Shown in pieces: positions 1 through 7,731 of a stretch of DNA of 17,900 bases (its first letter is position 1; each line of letters begins with the position of its first letter). The notes below the pieces were generated by a model. It saw only the letters and a program-made list of their open reading frames with translations. It was not told the DNA's origin and did not search any database. A program made the position numbers and the translations under genes. Origin of the DNA: Falciphora oryzae (lineage: Eukaryota; Ascomycota; Sordariomycetes; Magnaporthales; Magnaporthaceae); contig JNVV01000091.1 in the NCBI GenBank assembly GCA_000733355.1, positions 73,262-91,161 of the forward strand, given 5' to 3'.

Positions 1-2512
1 GTGCGGCTATTAGCCGCTGTAACACCTTCCGGTGCAACTGCAAAGCTTCGGGTGCAGGCCGTGGTGCCGGCGGGAGGCCTATAGTTTTGTACCGGTCCGG
101 TAGGTTGTTTTCGAACCAGGCGGTTCGGGCATCCCGGGCCATCTTCCGGGCTAAAGCCTTTACTCCGGCCACCGTTGGCTTGGAGTGTTGGGGTATCGAC
201 AAAGCCGATCCCAGCTTTGCTTCGGTATCGGCCTCTTCGTTGCCGGGGATTCCCGTATGGCCCGGAGACCAACGGACGTGTACCCGGTATTTATCCATAA
301 AGTAATGGACTTCTTTAAAGGCCCCTTGTGAGCTGTCGGGGGCCGTGCTTAAAAAGCCGTTAGCCGCCGAGGTGTTATCGAGGCACAAGTGAAAAGTGCA
401 GTTGCGGAAGCTCCGAACGGCTTTACGGAGGCCCATCCGGCCCCCTTCCGCTTCGCCGTCGAACACTTCCGCCGGGTGCGCTAGCCGGCCGTGCCCGGAA
501 AGTTTGCGTTGGCCGGCTTGGTGTATTACCCAGCCGTATCCAACTGCCCCGTTTTCCGCTTTGGACCCGTCGCTATATACTATAACGTCGGTAGGGGGGA
601 GGGTGCGAAGCCACGCCATAAATGCTTTGGCGGCTGCTTGCTTTTCTTGTGTGGCCACCGTAAGCCCCGTATATCTATAAGGGAGGTAAGCCGGGCGGGT
701 GCACGCCGGAAGGAGTCCGGCCGTCCTTTGCAGCGAGGTCGTAAGCCTGCCGGGCAGGCCTGCCCTAGGCCCCCGGGCATTGAAAATCGGCTTGGCGGCT
801 GCGGCCAGGGGGTGATCCTCCGGAACCGTCTTTATGCGGGCCGCGAAACGGAGGCGGGCTTGTTCCAAAAGCACTTCGGCGCCAGGAATGCCGGATTCGT
901 AATGCAAAGCGTTTATCGGTATGGTTTTCCAAGCTGGAACCACTGCCCGGAGGGACGCTTGTAAGGCTTTATCGACCCGTTCGATTAAATGGCCTTGCCG
1001 GGTACTTTGCTGTTGTGCCGGCTTGTACGGGTGTGGTTTAGTTTTACCCCTGTACCATACTTCGGCTCCGTATAAAGCCGTAGGGATTATAACCGTTGTA
1101 ACGGCTTTATGGACCGAATGCGCCGGTATCCCCCTTATCGAGTTCGTAAGCCCCCGGAGGTGGTTGGCAACGCCTTGGGCTTTTGCAACCCTATGGTTGA
1201 CGTGAGGGCCAAAGTTGAGCCGTTGGTCGAAAAGGACCCCTAACCACCGTAGAGCTCCTGTAGCTTGTTGTATGGTAAGGCCTTCCGCCTCAACCGGCGG
1301 GGTTGTGGTGTTTCTCCGCCTAGAGAAATGCATAAGCTCGCACTTCCCCGGGTCGAAAGCCACTTTATTAGCCCTTCCCCAACGGAGGATTTCCGTCACT
1401 GTAGCCCCTGCTTTACGGGAGCACTCCTCCGGGGTGCCTCCCGTTACGCAAATGCCTATATCGTCCGCATATCCGTACCTGACCGCTTTTGCTTTGGGTA
1501 GGATTTCGGCCATATAAAGCATAAACAGGACCGGTGATGCCGGTGACCCTTGGGGTAGCCCGCAATCCGGGGAAAAAGGGGGTGCCGTAGCGTCTTCCAA
1601 ACGCACTTTAACCACCCTATTTCCTGCGAAGGATGATACCCATTGTACGAGCGTTGGGTCCCACCCTTGGTCCAATAGCCTCCGGAGCAGCCTCCGGCGG
1701 AGTACAGCGTCGAAAGCCCCTTGTACATCCATAGTGACGAGGGCGGCCGTTTTGCCCTTTTGGAAAGCCCGTTCCACCTCATAGGCCACGCACGCCGTTA
1801 GATCGGTGGCGGCCTTTTTCGGGGTAGCCCCGGCGTGTTGCGGGGCTATCAGCCCGTGCTGCAACGCGAGGGATGCCATCCGCGAAGCTACCAAACGCTC
1901 CAACCCCTTCCCTAAACACGGGAGCAGGGCTATCGGGCGGTAGGACTTCGGATCCGTCATGTCCTTTTTATTCAGCTTCTTTAGCATTACCACCTCCGCG
2001 GTGCGGAAAGGGCCCGGGTGGTGCCCGGCCCTAAGGCAGGCTTCGAAAAGGGCCCTGACGTATTCCCCTATTGCTGGCCATGCCGCTGTAAGCAGCCTAA
2101 CCGATAAGGAGTCGACGCCCGGGGCCGTGTTTGCCGTACTAACAGTGCACTTCCGGCATTCCTCCAAGGGGACGTAGGGGTCCCACGGGAGTTGTGCGGT
2201 CCCTTGGGGGGCCCCTTGCTGCAACGGGTCCTCCTGTAGGTCGTCCTCCGCCGTAAACCTACGGAGGATCTTGCGGCCTAATGCTTCCGCTTTATCCGCT
2301 GGGGCTACTATAGCCTCCCCGTCGATGTTTAACGGAGGAAGCCGTATAGCAGGTGCGAGTTTATGCCATTTTACAGCTCGGTACAGCGCCTCTGGGGAAT
2401 CGACTTCCTCCAGTACGTTTGCCCAGTGCTGTCTTTTGGCCGCCCGGACCGTTGCCGCCACGGTCGTGGCCGACGCCAAGAGACAGGGGTTTTTCATTTT
2501 ATCTCGACAGGT
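1..2512 (-). CDS. LINE (non-LTR retrotransposon) reverse transcriptase / RNase H polyprotein, partial
   Basis: Reading the minus strand with codons on plus positions congruent to 2 mod 3, the frame is free of stops from the in-frame TAG at 2513-2515 to the window edge (about 837 codons). The only early methionine is at 2495-2497. RT signatures appear in order: SYRPIALLP near 1950-1925, MDVQGAFDAV at 1732-1704, GLPQGSPASP near 1560-1530, and YADD at 1471-1460. An RNase H domain follows, with the SDGS aspartate at 569-571, acidic residues near 446-454, the LDN aspartate at 377-379, and WSPGHTGIPGNEEAD (His 257-259, Asp 227-229). RT followed by RNase H is the layout of I/Tad-type LINEs; the protein copies element RNA into the genome. 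The apurinic endonuclease expected upstream is absent, so the copy is 5'-truncated. The C-terminus and 3' tail lie outside the window. Certain as a LINE; clade not established. Confidence 0.93.
2454..2470. repeat. 17-bp direct repeat, copy 1 (contains near-palindrome CCACGGTCGTGG)
   Basis: The 17 bases starting GCCGCCACGG recur identically at 5777-5793, one copy on each side of the Harbinger segment. This copy lies inside the 5' edge of the LINE frame. Related palindromes occur at 2732-2745 (CCACGGCGCCGTGG) and 5766-5777 (CCACGACCGTGG). Confidence 0.8.
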
Positions 2513-2809
2513 CTAACCTATTTTGGCCGGTGCCCCGCACCAAAACTGGTTTGTCAGCGTCTGCCACGATGAAAGAGGTCTGACAGGGGGTTGGATGAAG
2601 TACCCAGCTTGCGAGGAGGCGTTTTAGGCCAGATCTAAGCCTAATTTGTACTAGCGGTACAGTCAAAATTGGCTCAGGCCCTTGTTCTTGCGCTGTTGCG
2701 GTCACGATAGGAAAATGGGCGTGGCGGCGCTGCCACGGCGCCGTGGCCGCGTTGTTGTCTGCATCCGTTTTTTTGCAAATCTGTTGGCAAAAAGGAAGCT
2801 ATTCCCAAT

Positions 2810-4039
2810 ATGCCTGCCATGGGCCCTACTCCCAACAAGGTTAAGGTAGCGGTAATAATCGCTGTTTACCTTGTTTTTTATTTGGTGCAATTTTGCGGGG
2901 AGGAAGAAGGCTTGCGCCAGATAAACCTACTGCTGGAGCAACGCCGCCGTCACCCCTTGCCGAGGGCGGTTATCCATGCTGGTGGCTATCCGTATGCCGC
3001 CGCTACCGCCCGAGACCTTTTGGAAGGCAACGAGGCTCGCTTTTACAGCTTATTCCGCCTGACAAGAGAGAAATTCAGCTTTCTCCTAAACTGGCTAGTC
3101 ACCAACGCCGGACTTCGAGGCACTCGATTCGAAAAGCCTGCTTATAAGCTGATGATCTTTATGTTGATCGTTGCGCAGGGAGCTTCCCAACGGGTCGCCT
3201 CGCATCTATTTGCAATTGCGCAAAGCACGGTCAGCGAGGTCTTCCATGAGGTGCTAGTTGGCATGCAACAATTCCATCTAGCAGCTGTACGCTTGCCTCC
3301 CGATGGGTGGCTGGACCCGGGGATCGAACTCGACTCGGCAGTTGCCGCGGGGTTGAGCGGCTGTATCGGAGCGATCGACGGCACGCACGTCTCGGCCTTC
3401 ATCAAAGGCACAGCGCAAAAGCCATGGATTAATCGGAAAGGGAGGGTAACGCAAAACGTCTTTGCGGCAGTCAAATCTGACATGGCGTTCACCTACGTGT
3501 TAGCCGGCGCTGAGGGCTCCATAAACGACTCGACCTTATTGGGGGAGGCACTAAACAGAGGGTTCCGGATACCACGGGATAGGTACTACCTAGCAGATGC
3601 CGGCTTTGGAACCAAGCCCGGGATCGTTATGCCTTTCCCCGGCATTAGGTATCATCTGCAAAATTGGAGGGAAGCGGAGGCGCCACCGCTTACCCGGAAA
3701 GAGTTATTCAACCTACGCCATTCCCGGACGAGGATGATGGTCGAACGAGCATTTGGGTGCTTGAAAAGGCGCTGGAGGATCGTTAGGAACGCACCGGCAG
3801 AGTACAGCTTTGGCACCCAGGCGAAGATCGTATACGCGGTGACTGCCTTGCACAATCTGGTCTTGGCGGGCCGGGAGGACTGGCAGTTGGAGGAGCCGGA
3901 TCGAGAGACTCTCTCCCGGGCGCGCGAGGTTTGTCGGCGAGAGCTGAAGGACCTCCACCAGGATTATATCCGTTTGAGATCCGCGGAGAGGATGGCGATG
4001 CAATATAACGCCCGGGTCGGCAGATTGAATCAACTGTAG
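2810..4039 (+). CDS. PIF/Harbinger transposase (DDE superfamily, DDE_Tnp_4-like)
   Basis: A 409-residue intact frame from ATG 2810 to TAG 4037-4039. A hydrophobic N-terminal stretch (residues about 12-28) precedes a helical region with a helix-turn-helix-like segment (about 112-150). The catalytic core follows: GAIDGTHV with Asp190, GSINDSTLL near 236-244, YYLADAGF with Asp263, and MMVERAFGCLKRRW with Glu312. This is the DDE triad with the ER-FG-LK-RW signature shared by Harbinger and IS5-like transposases. Length is normal for the family. It should cut and rejoin element ends in the nucleus, guided by the Myb-like partner encoded convergently 193 bp downstream. No intron is needed. The first methionine sits well before the conserved core, and Met4 is an alternative start. 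Family assignment is firm; activity is inferred only from intactness. Confidence 0.93.
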   Translation: MPAMGPTPNKVKVAVIIAVYLVFYLVQFCGEEEGLRQINLLLEQRRRHPLPRAVIHAGGYPYAAATARDLLEGNEARFYSLFRLTREKFSFLLNWLVTNAGLRGTRFEKPAYKLMIFMLIVAQGASQRVASHLFAIAQSTVSEVFHEVLVGMQQFHLAAVRLPPDGWLDPGIELDSAVAAGLSGCIGAIDGTHVSAFIKGTAQKPWINRKGRVTQNVFAAVKSDMAFTYVLAGAEGSINDSTLLGEALNRGFRIPRDRYYLADAGFGTKPGIVMPFPGIRYHLQNWREAEAPPLTRKELFNLRHSRTRMMVERAFGCLKRRWRIVRNAPAEYSFGTQAKIVYAVTALHNLVLAGREDWQLEEPDRETLSRAREVCRRELKDLHQDYIRLRSAERMAMQYNARVGRLNQL

Positions 4040-4050
4040 CAAAAACGAGG

Positions 4051-4090
4051 GTTGTTGGCGGTAGTCGTTGGCGATAGTTGTTGGCGGTAG
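4051..4090. repeat. Short tandem duplication, 14-bp unit at 26-bp spacing
   Basis: GTTGTTGGCGGTAG occurs at 4051-4064 and again at 4077-4090, with a related GTTGGCGATAG between. It lies just 3' of the transposase stop in the intergenic spacer of the two Harbinger genes. No function can be assigned. Confidence 0.7.
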
Positions 4091-4185
4091 GGTAGTCGGG
4101 TTCAATATTTAAATGCCTCGTCGCGGATCTTGACCCTAACTTTGACTAAAAAATGGAGATTGCCCTACAGGCACGAAAACAACGT

Positions 4186-4233
4186 CAAAAACAACGCCAA
4201 AAACAACGCCAAAAACAACGCCAAAAACAATAT
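4186..4233. repeat. 12-bp tandem repeat, four units
   Basis: CAAAAACAACGC is repeated three times exactly (4186-4221), followed by a fourth degenerate unit ending ATAT (4222-4233). It abuts the stop of the Myb-like gene (4233-4235 on the minus strand), so it lies in that gene's 3' flank. The apparent KQRQKQRQ peptide on the plus strand is only the repeat translated. Confidence 0.9.
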
Positions 4234-5552
4234 CAACTAGCTTCCCGAGCCTCGGATACATACGCATCCCGACCTTCCTCATCCGATGCCACCCAAAGTT
4301 CGGCCTCTTCCGGTGATCTCAAGCGGCGAACGATGCGGAGAAACTCAGGGCGTTCAAGTTTAGTCCGGTAGGCTGCTGAGAAGGATCTGATCGCCTCTTC
4401 AAATACGCTCGGGGTGCGCTTGTTGAGGGAACCCGCTAATATCAGTATAGCATTAGATATCTGTTCCCCCAGTATTACGGATGCCGGCGGCGACAAGGAT
4501 CTCCTCGTCGACAAGGATCTCCTCGTCGACAAGGATCTCCTCGTCGACAAGGATCTCCTCGTCGACAAGGATCTCCTCGTCGATAGGGATCTCGCCGGCG
4601 AGATCCCTCCTCCCAATGAACTAGAGACCCGACGCCTCCTCCGGCCGCGCAATACGTCAACGCTTCCGTCCCTCGCGGCCGCTACTAGATCCGGATCCGT
4701 TGCCCGCTGGTGCAATTGCTCGGCAGAGGGCCTTCTGCCACGAGAGGGTGGCGGCGGCATAGAAGGGCCGGGTATCCGTTGGGTAGCCGTGGAGGTAATC
4801 GGCCGCCAGCGAGTATCTTCGCCCTCGCCCTCGCCCTCGCCCTCTCCCTCTCCATCCTCATTTTCAGGAATATACCCGTTGAATAAATCCAAGCCACTAA
4901 CGCGTGCGGATCCTTCAGCAGGCTCATTCCCTTCAATAGAAGGGCGACTGATCATGGTCCCTTTTGCCGCCTCTCCCGCCCAAAGCTCTTGATACGAGGC
5001 CACGTCCCCCAACGGCACGCCGGCGGCGATCCATCCGACTCTCCGTATCCCATGCACGCTCGCAAAGCTCTGCCACCGGGGATCGTCTTTATCAACGTCG
5101 CAAGCGCCCGTTTCCGGATCACAGGTATTGCCCGATAGGCTAACCCATAACTTCCAGGCGACATATCTCCTCCGTTCGTTATCGTATTTGTTGGCGATCG
5201 TTTGGGTCGATAGCTTCAAAGTAGGCCACTCCTCGGTCGCCGCCGCCAGCACGCGCTCCCAGGCGTCTTTGAAGTTGACTTTTTTCGAGCTCTTAAACAG
5301 GCCCTCGCGGTGGCAGTCGAGGAAAAGGCTGATTAGCCGGGCGGTCTTCTCGCTAGACCAAAATACTCGAACCGGCTCGCCGCCGTCGCCTCGTTTCCGC
5401 TTGCGGGAAGGGCCCTCGCCGGCCTGGGTATCGCCGGGCCGGGTATCGGGATCGTCAACACCAAAATCTGGCGCCTGGGAGTTTATTTGGGTATTAAGAA
5501 TAGTATCAACAACGGCGCCGTCGGCCTCCGTTGCCTGGGAATCAAAAGACAT
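4233..5552 (-). CDS. Myb/SANT-like DNA-binding protein of the Harbinger element
   Basis: Intact frame with ATG at 5552-5550 and TGA at 4235-4233, 439 residues. The frame stays open upstream to a GTG at 5678, but the sequence there looks untranslated, so the ATG is preferred. After an acidic N-terminus comes a basic SRKRKR patch (about 49-54, possible nuclear signal). A Myb/SANT-like domain follows (about 61-138), with FWSSEKTARLISLFLDCHRE, conserved tryptophans (AWERVL, EEWPTL) and TIANKYDNERRRYVAWKLW. The middle is low complexity: an acidic EG run encoded by a CCCTCG repeat, and five perfect RSLSTR hexapeptides encoded by an 18-bp minisatellite. The C-terminus is helical and unrecognised. 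In Harbinger elements such proteins bind the transposon ends and help bring the transposase to DNA and the nucleus. That role is inferred from family and position. Confidence 0.85.
   Translation of the reverse strand: MSFDSQATEADGAVVDTILNTQINSQAPDFGVDDPDTRPGDTQAGEGPSRKRKRGDGGEPVRVFWSSEKTARLISLFLDCHREGLFKSSKKVNFKDAWERVLAAATEEWPTLKLSTQTIANKYDNERRRYVAWKLWVSLSGNTCDPETGACDVDKDDPRWQSFASVHGIRRVGWIAAGVPLGDVASYQELWAGEAAKGTMISRPSIEGNEPAEGSARVSGLDLFNGYIPENEDGEGEGEGEGEGEDTRWRPITSTATQRIPGPSMPPPPSRGRRPSAEQLHQRATDPDLVAAARDGSVDVLRGRRRRRVSSSLGGGISPARSLSTRRSLSTRRSLSTRRSLSTRRSLSTRRSLSPPASVILGEQISNAILILAGSLNKRTPSVFEEAIRSFSAAYRTKLERPEFLRIVRRLRSPEEAELWVASDEEGRDAYVSEAREAS
4492..4599. repeat. 18-bp coding minisatellite (RSLSTR repeats)
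   Basis: The unit GACAAGGATCTCCTCGTC is present in five perfect head-to-tail copies (4492-4581) plus a diverged sixth (4582-4599). Being 18 bp, each unit adds six residues (RSLSTR on the minus strand) without shifting the Myb-like gene's frame. Perfect identity implies recent expansion, so copy number is probably variable among element copies. Confidence 0.95.
4821..4853. repeat. 6-bp coding microsatellite (Glu-Gly run)
   Basis: GCCCTC/TCCCTC-type hexamers repeat through this stretch and encode the alternating Glu-Gly run of the Myb-like protein on the minus strand. The unit preserves frame. Confidence 0.85.
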
Positions 5553-5765
5553 CTTTTTTGTAATAGGTTGGGCTAATCTTGGCGTGCAGATGAAGACTGA
5601 CGATATCGTGTCTTGTCGAGAGCCGACTGGATGCCCCTCCCCCCCCCAAAATAGCGGTGAAAACCCCGCTTTTAACACAGTACGTGCTTTTTGGCAGACG
5701 GTCCCTAACTGGGGGGCATCCCTACCGGTACCTAACCCCCCCCTGCAGCACTGTTCGTACCTCCG

Positions 5766-5793
5766 CCACGACCGTGGCCGCCACGGTCGTGGC
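5766..5793. repeat. Perfect short hairpin plus second copy of the 17-bp repeat
   Basis: CCACGACCGTGG (5766-5777) and its exact complement CCACGGTCGTGG (5781-5792) face each other across a 3-bp loop. The right arm is part of the 17-bp repeat (5777-5793) that also occurs at 2454-2470. It marks the right border region of the Harbinger segment. Confidence 0.85.
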
Positions 5794-5883
5794 AGCCGAT
5801 CACACCCTTAGTATGCCTTTACAGCTACTGCAAACTTCCAAACCCCACCTGACCATTTGCGGAAACGGGAGCATTTAAGGCGA

Positions 5884-7619
5884 ATGGCGCCTAAGCCGGG
5901 TGGCGACAAAATAGAGGAGGATTTCCTTTGGGAAAATGGCATACATCCCCTGATACGACGGCGCTTTGAAAAGGACCTCGGGCAACGTGGGCGCTGTCGC
6001 CTTTTGGCCGAGACCGGAGGCGGGGCGGTAGGAAGGGCTCTTCTTGTGACAAAGATGCAACAGGACGAGACCCGGGAGCCGACCCGCTACCGCTACGTCG
6101 GCGCGCTGTACTTTCGTGAACATCTGCTGGGCGAGGGCTGGGACACAAAGACAGTGATAATATGGGGCGGTGGGAACGACCAAGACGTCACATCTGACCG
6201 TCCAAGCGATGAGATCCAGAACGGCAGAGAAACCACCGAGGCGCCGAACCCCGAGACGCTGCACCAAGCGGTATGGAGGGGGGAGCACGACAAAGTGCAG
6301 CAATTGATCGAGGAAATTAGCCCGGAGACACCCGATCGATTAGGCCGGCGACCGCTCCACCTTGCGGCCGAACGAGGCGACGAGCTGATGGTGGAACTGT
6401 TGCTGAAGACGCCTTCTCCAGGGGGCCATTTGGAGGGCTCATTGGAGGCAAAATGTGACGATGGGCAGACCGCGCTCCATCGCGCCGCCTGGGCTGGCTC
6501 TACTGCCGTTGTAAAGAGGTTGCTGGAGGGAAGCAATGCGACTGCTAAGGACAACGACGGAAATCTCGCACTGCACATTGCGGCGCGCATGGGATCCAGG
6601 CCAGTCGCTGAAATTCTCCTTGGGGCCGATAAAAGTCTTATCAACGAGAAGGGTCGCAACGGTCTGACGCCGCTACATTATGCGGCGATGTGCGGGCACC
6701 AAGCGGTGGTGCGGTTGCTGGTTGACAAGGATGTCAACGTCGAGGCCAAGGACGACATTGGCTGGACGCCGCTACATTGGCTGGACGCCGCTACATTGGC
6801 TGGACGCCGCTACATTGTGCGGCTGAGAGCGGGAACGAAGAGGTGGCCAGCCTCTTGGTCGAGCGCGGTGCGGACATCAACATGGAAGACTGCACGGTTG
6901 GTTGGACACCACTGTATTTCGCAGCGATGAATGGGCTACATGGAATGGTCAAGCTTCTGCGCGAAAAGGGCGCCAATATGAAGGCCAGGGACAAATATGG
7001 TTGGACGCCGCAACATTTCGCGGGCGTGTGTGGGCACTTGAAGACAGTCGAGCTGCTCCCCGGCGAGGACGCCAATGTCGTCTCAACGGACCCAAACCGG
7101 TGGACTACGCTACACTGTGCGGCAGTGGACAGGCAGCAGGGGTTGGTCAAGCTGTTGGCCGATAGGGGGGCTGGTGCCTATCTGGAGGGCGATCGGGGTT
7201 GGACGCCGCTACAATTTGCGGCAGAGAACGGACTCGGAACTGTGATCCAGTGCCTGCTCGGGCAGGGCACCGAGGAGGTGACGGATGACTTAGGGCGGAC
7301 GCTGCTATCGTTGGCTGCGGAAAACGGGCACGAGACCACCGTCTGGCTTCTGGTCGACAAGGGCGCCAACATCGAAGTGAAGGACAAATCCGGCTGGACG
7401 CCATTATGCCAGGCGGTCGCGAAGGGCCATTCGGGCGTCGTCGAACGGCTGCTCGGGCTGGACGCTAACATTAAGGTGAAGGTTAACGGGTGTACGCCGC
7501 TGCACCTGGCAGCTGAAAAAGGGCACGAGGCTATCGCGAAGCTGCTCGTGGAGGCGGGTGCCAAACGCAGGCCGCTGTTCCTGGCCGCGTACAAAGTTGC
7601 GAAGAGGCTTTTTAAATAA
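5884..7619 (+). pseudogene. Ankyrin-repeat protein, frameshifted by a 19-bp triplication
   Basis: Chosen start is ATG 5884; the frame is also open 27 bp upstream but only from a TTG. The first ~115 residues match no domain I recognise. From about residue 150 come ankyrin repeats with TPLHxAA-type cores (RRPLHLAAERG, TALHRAAWAG, LALHIAARMG, TPLHYAAMCG). At 6757-6813 a 19-bp unit starting ATTGGCTGGACGCC is present three times. The two extra copies (38 bp) push translation out of frame, with a stop at 6930. From the third copy the ankyrin frame resumes and runs to TAA 7617-7619, giving about eight more repeats. With a single unit the frame would be continuous, about 565 residues and 12 repeats. 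38 bp is too short for a fungal intron and has no splice sites. Such arrays mediate protein binding and often form the C-terminus of fungal NLR-like proteins. Assembly error in the repeat is possible. Confidence 0.85.
6757..6813. repeat. 19-bp perfect tandem triplication inside an ankyrin repeat
   Basis: Three identical 19-bp units at 6757-6775, 6776-6794 and 6795-6813, followed by a fourth ATTG. The unit encodes the IGWTPLH core of one ankyrin repeat. Because 19 is not a multiple of three, each unit changes the frame. One copy or four copies would be in frame, while two or three are not. Confidence 0.95.
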
Positions 7620-7664
7620 TAACTTTACCACCTCCCCACGCACCACCTACTGCTTGCCTTCACT

Positions 7665-7670
7665 TATATA
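7665..7670 (+). promoter_or_regulatory. Possible TATA element upstream of the HET gene
   Basis: TATATA lies 62 bp before the chosen HET start (ATG 7732) and after the ankyrin gene's stop, in the 112-bp gap between the two genes. Position is suitable, but the motif is short and could be chance. Confidence 0.25.
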
Positions 7671-7731
7671 CTTAAAACGTGGCAAATAGAAGGCTTTAGA
7701 ATGTGGAAGAATGTTGTTTAGCTAATGTTAG

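Larger units (their letters stand above)
1..2515 (-). mobile_element. 5'-truncated LINE copy running off the left edge
   Basis: The recognisable LINE coding sequence begins on the minus strand between about 2470 and 2512 and continues past position 1. No gag-like ORF1, no endonuclease and no 3' poly-A or tandem tail are visible. The break at the 5' end is next to the Harbinger segment. It may be ordinary 5' truncation during target-primed reverse transcription or disruption by the neighbouring element. Lack of in-frame stops over 2.5 kb suggests a fairly young copy or weak repeat-induced point mutation. Confidence 0.85.
2516..5793. mobile_element. PIF/Harbinger-type DNA transposon segment (ends approximate)
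   Basis: The segment holds the two genes typical of PIF/Harbinger elements, a DDE transposase (2810-4039, plus) and a Myb/SANT-like protein (5552-4233, minus), arranged tail to tail. I could not fix the terminal inverted repeats. A weak candidate pair is the CAGGGGG at 2584-2590 and the complementary C-run ending in CTG at 5736-5744, but similarity fades within a few bases and no 3-bp TWA duplication is evident. The limits given are the LINE frame's stop on the left and the second 17-bp repeat on the right. Both genes lack internal stops, so the copy may be autonomous. Confidence 0.65.

Noticed and set aside
4153..4371. Gln/Lys-repeat peptide on the plus strand after the transposase.
   Set aside because: It is only the translation of a 12-bp tandem repeat plus the antisense of the Myb-like gene.
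4414..4992. Long plus-strand frame with DKDLLV repeats.
   Set aside because: It is the shadow of the 18-bp coding minisatellite of the Myb-like gene on the other strand; the Myb domain and its start support the minus strand.
2584..5744. CAGGGGG-type terminal inverted repeats for the Harbinger element.
   Set aside because: Matching stops after the G-run and no matching 3-bp duplication flanks the pair; kept only as a weak candidate.
6757..6813. Treating the ankyrin frameshift as an intron.
   Set aside because: The surplus is 38 bp of exact repeat units with no GT..AG pair, below normal fungal intron size.
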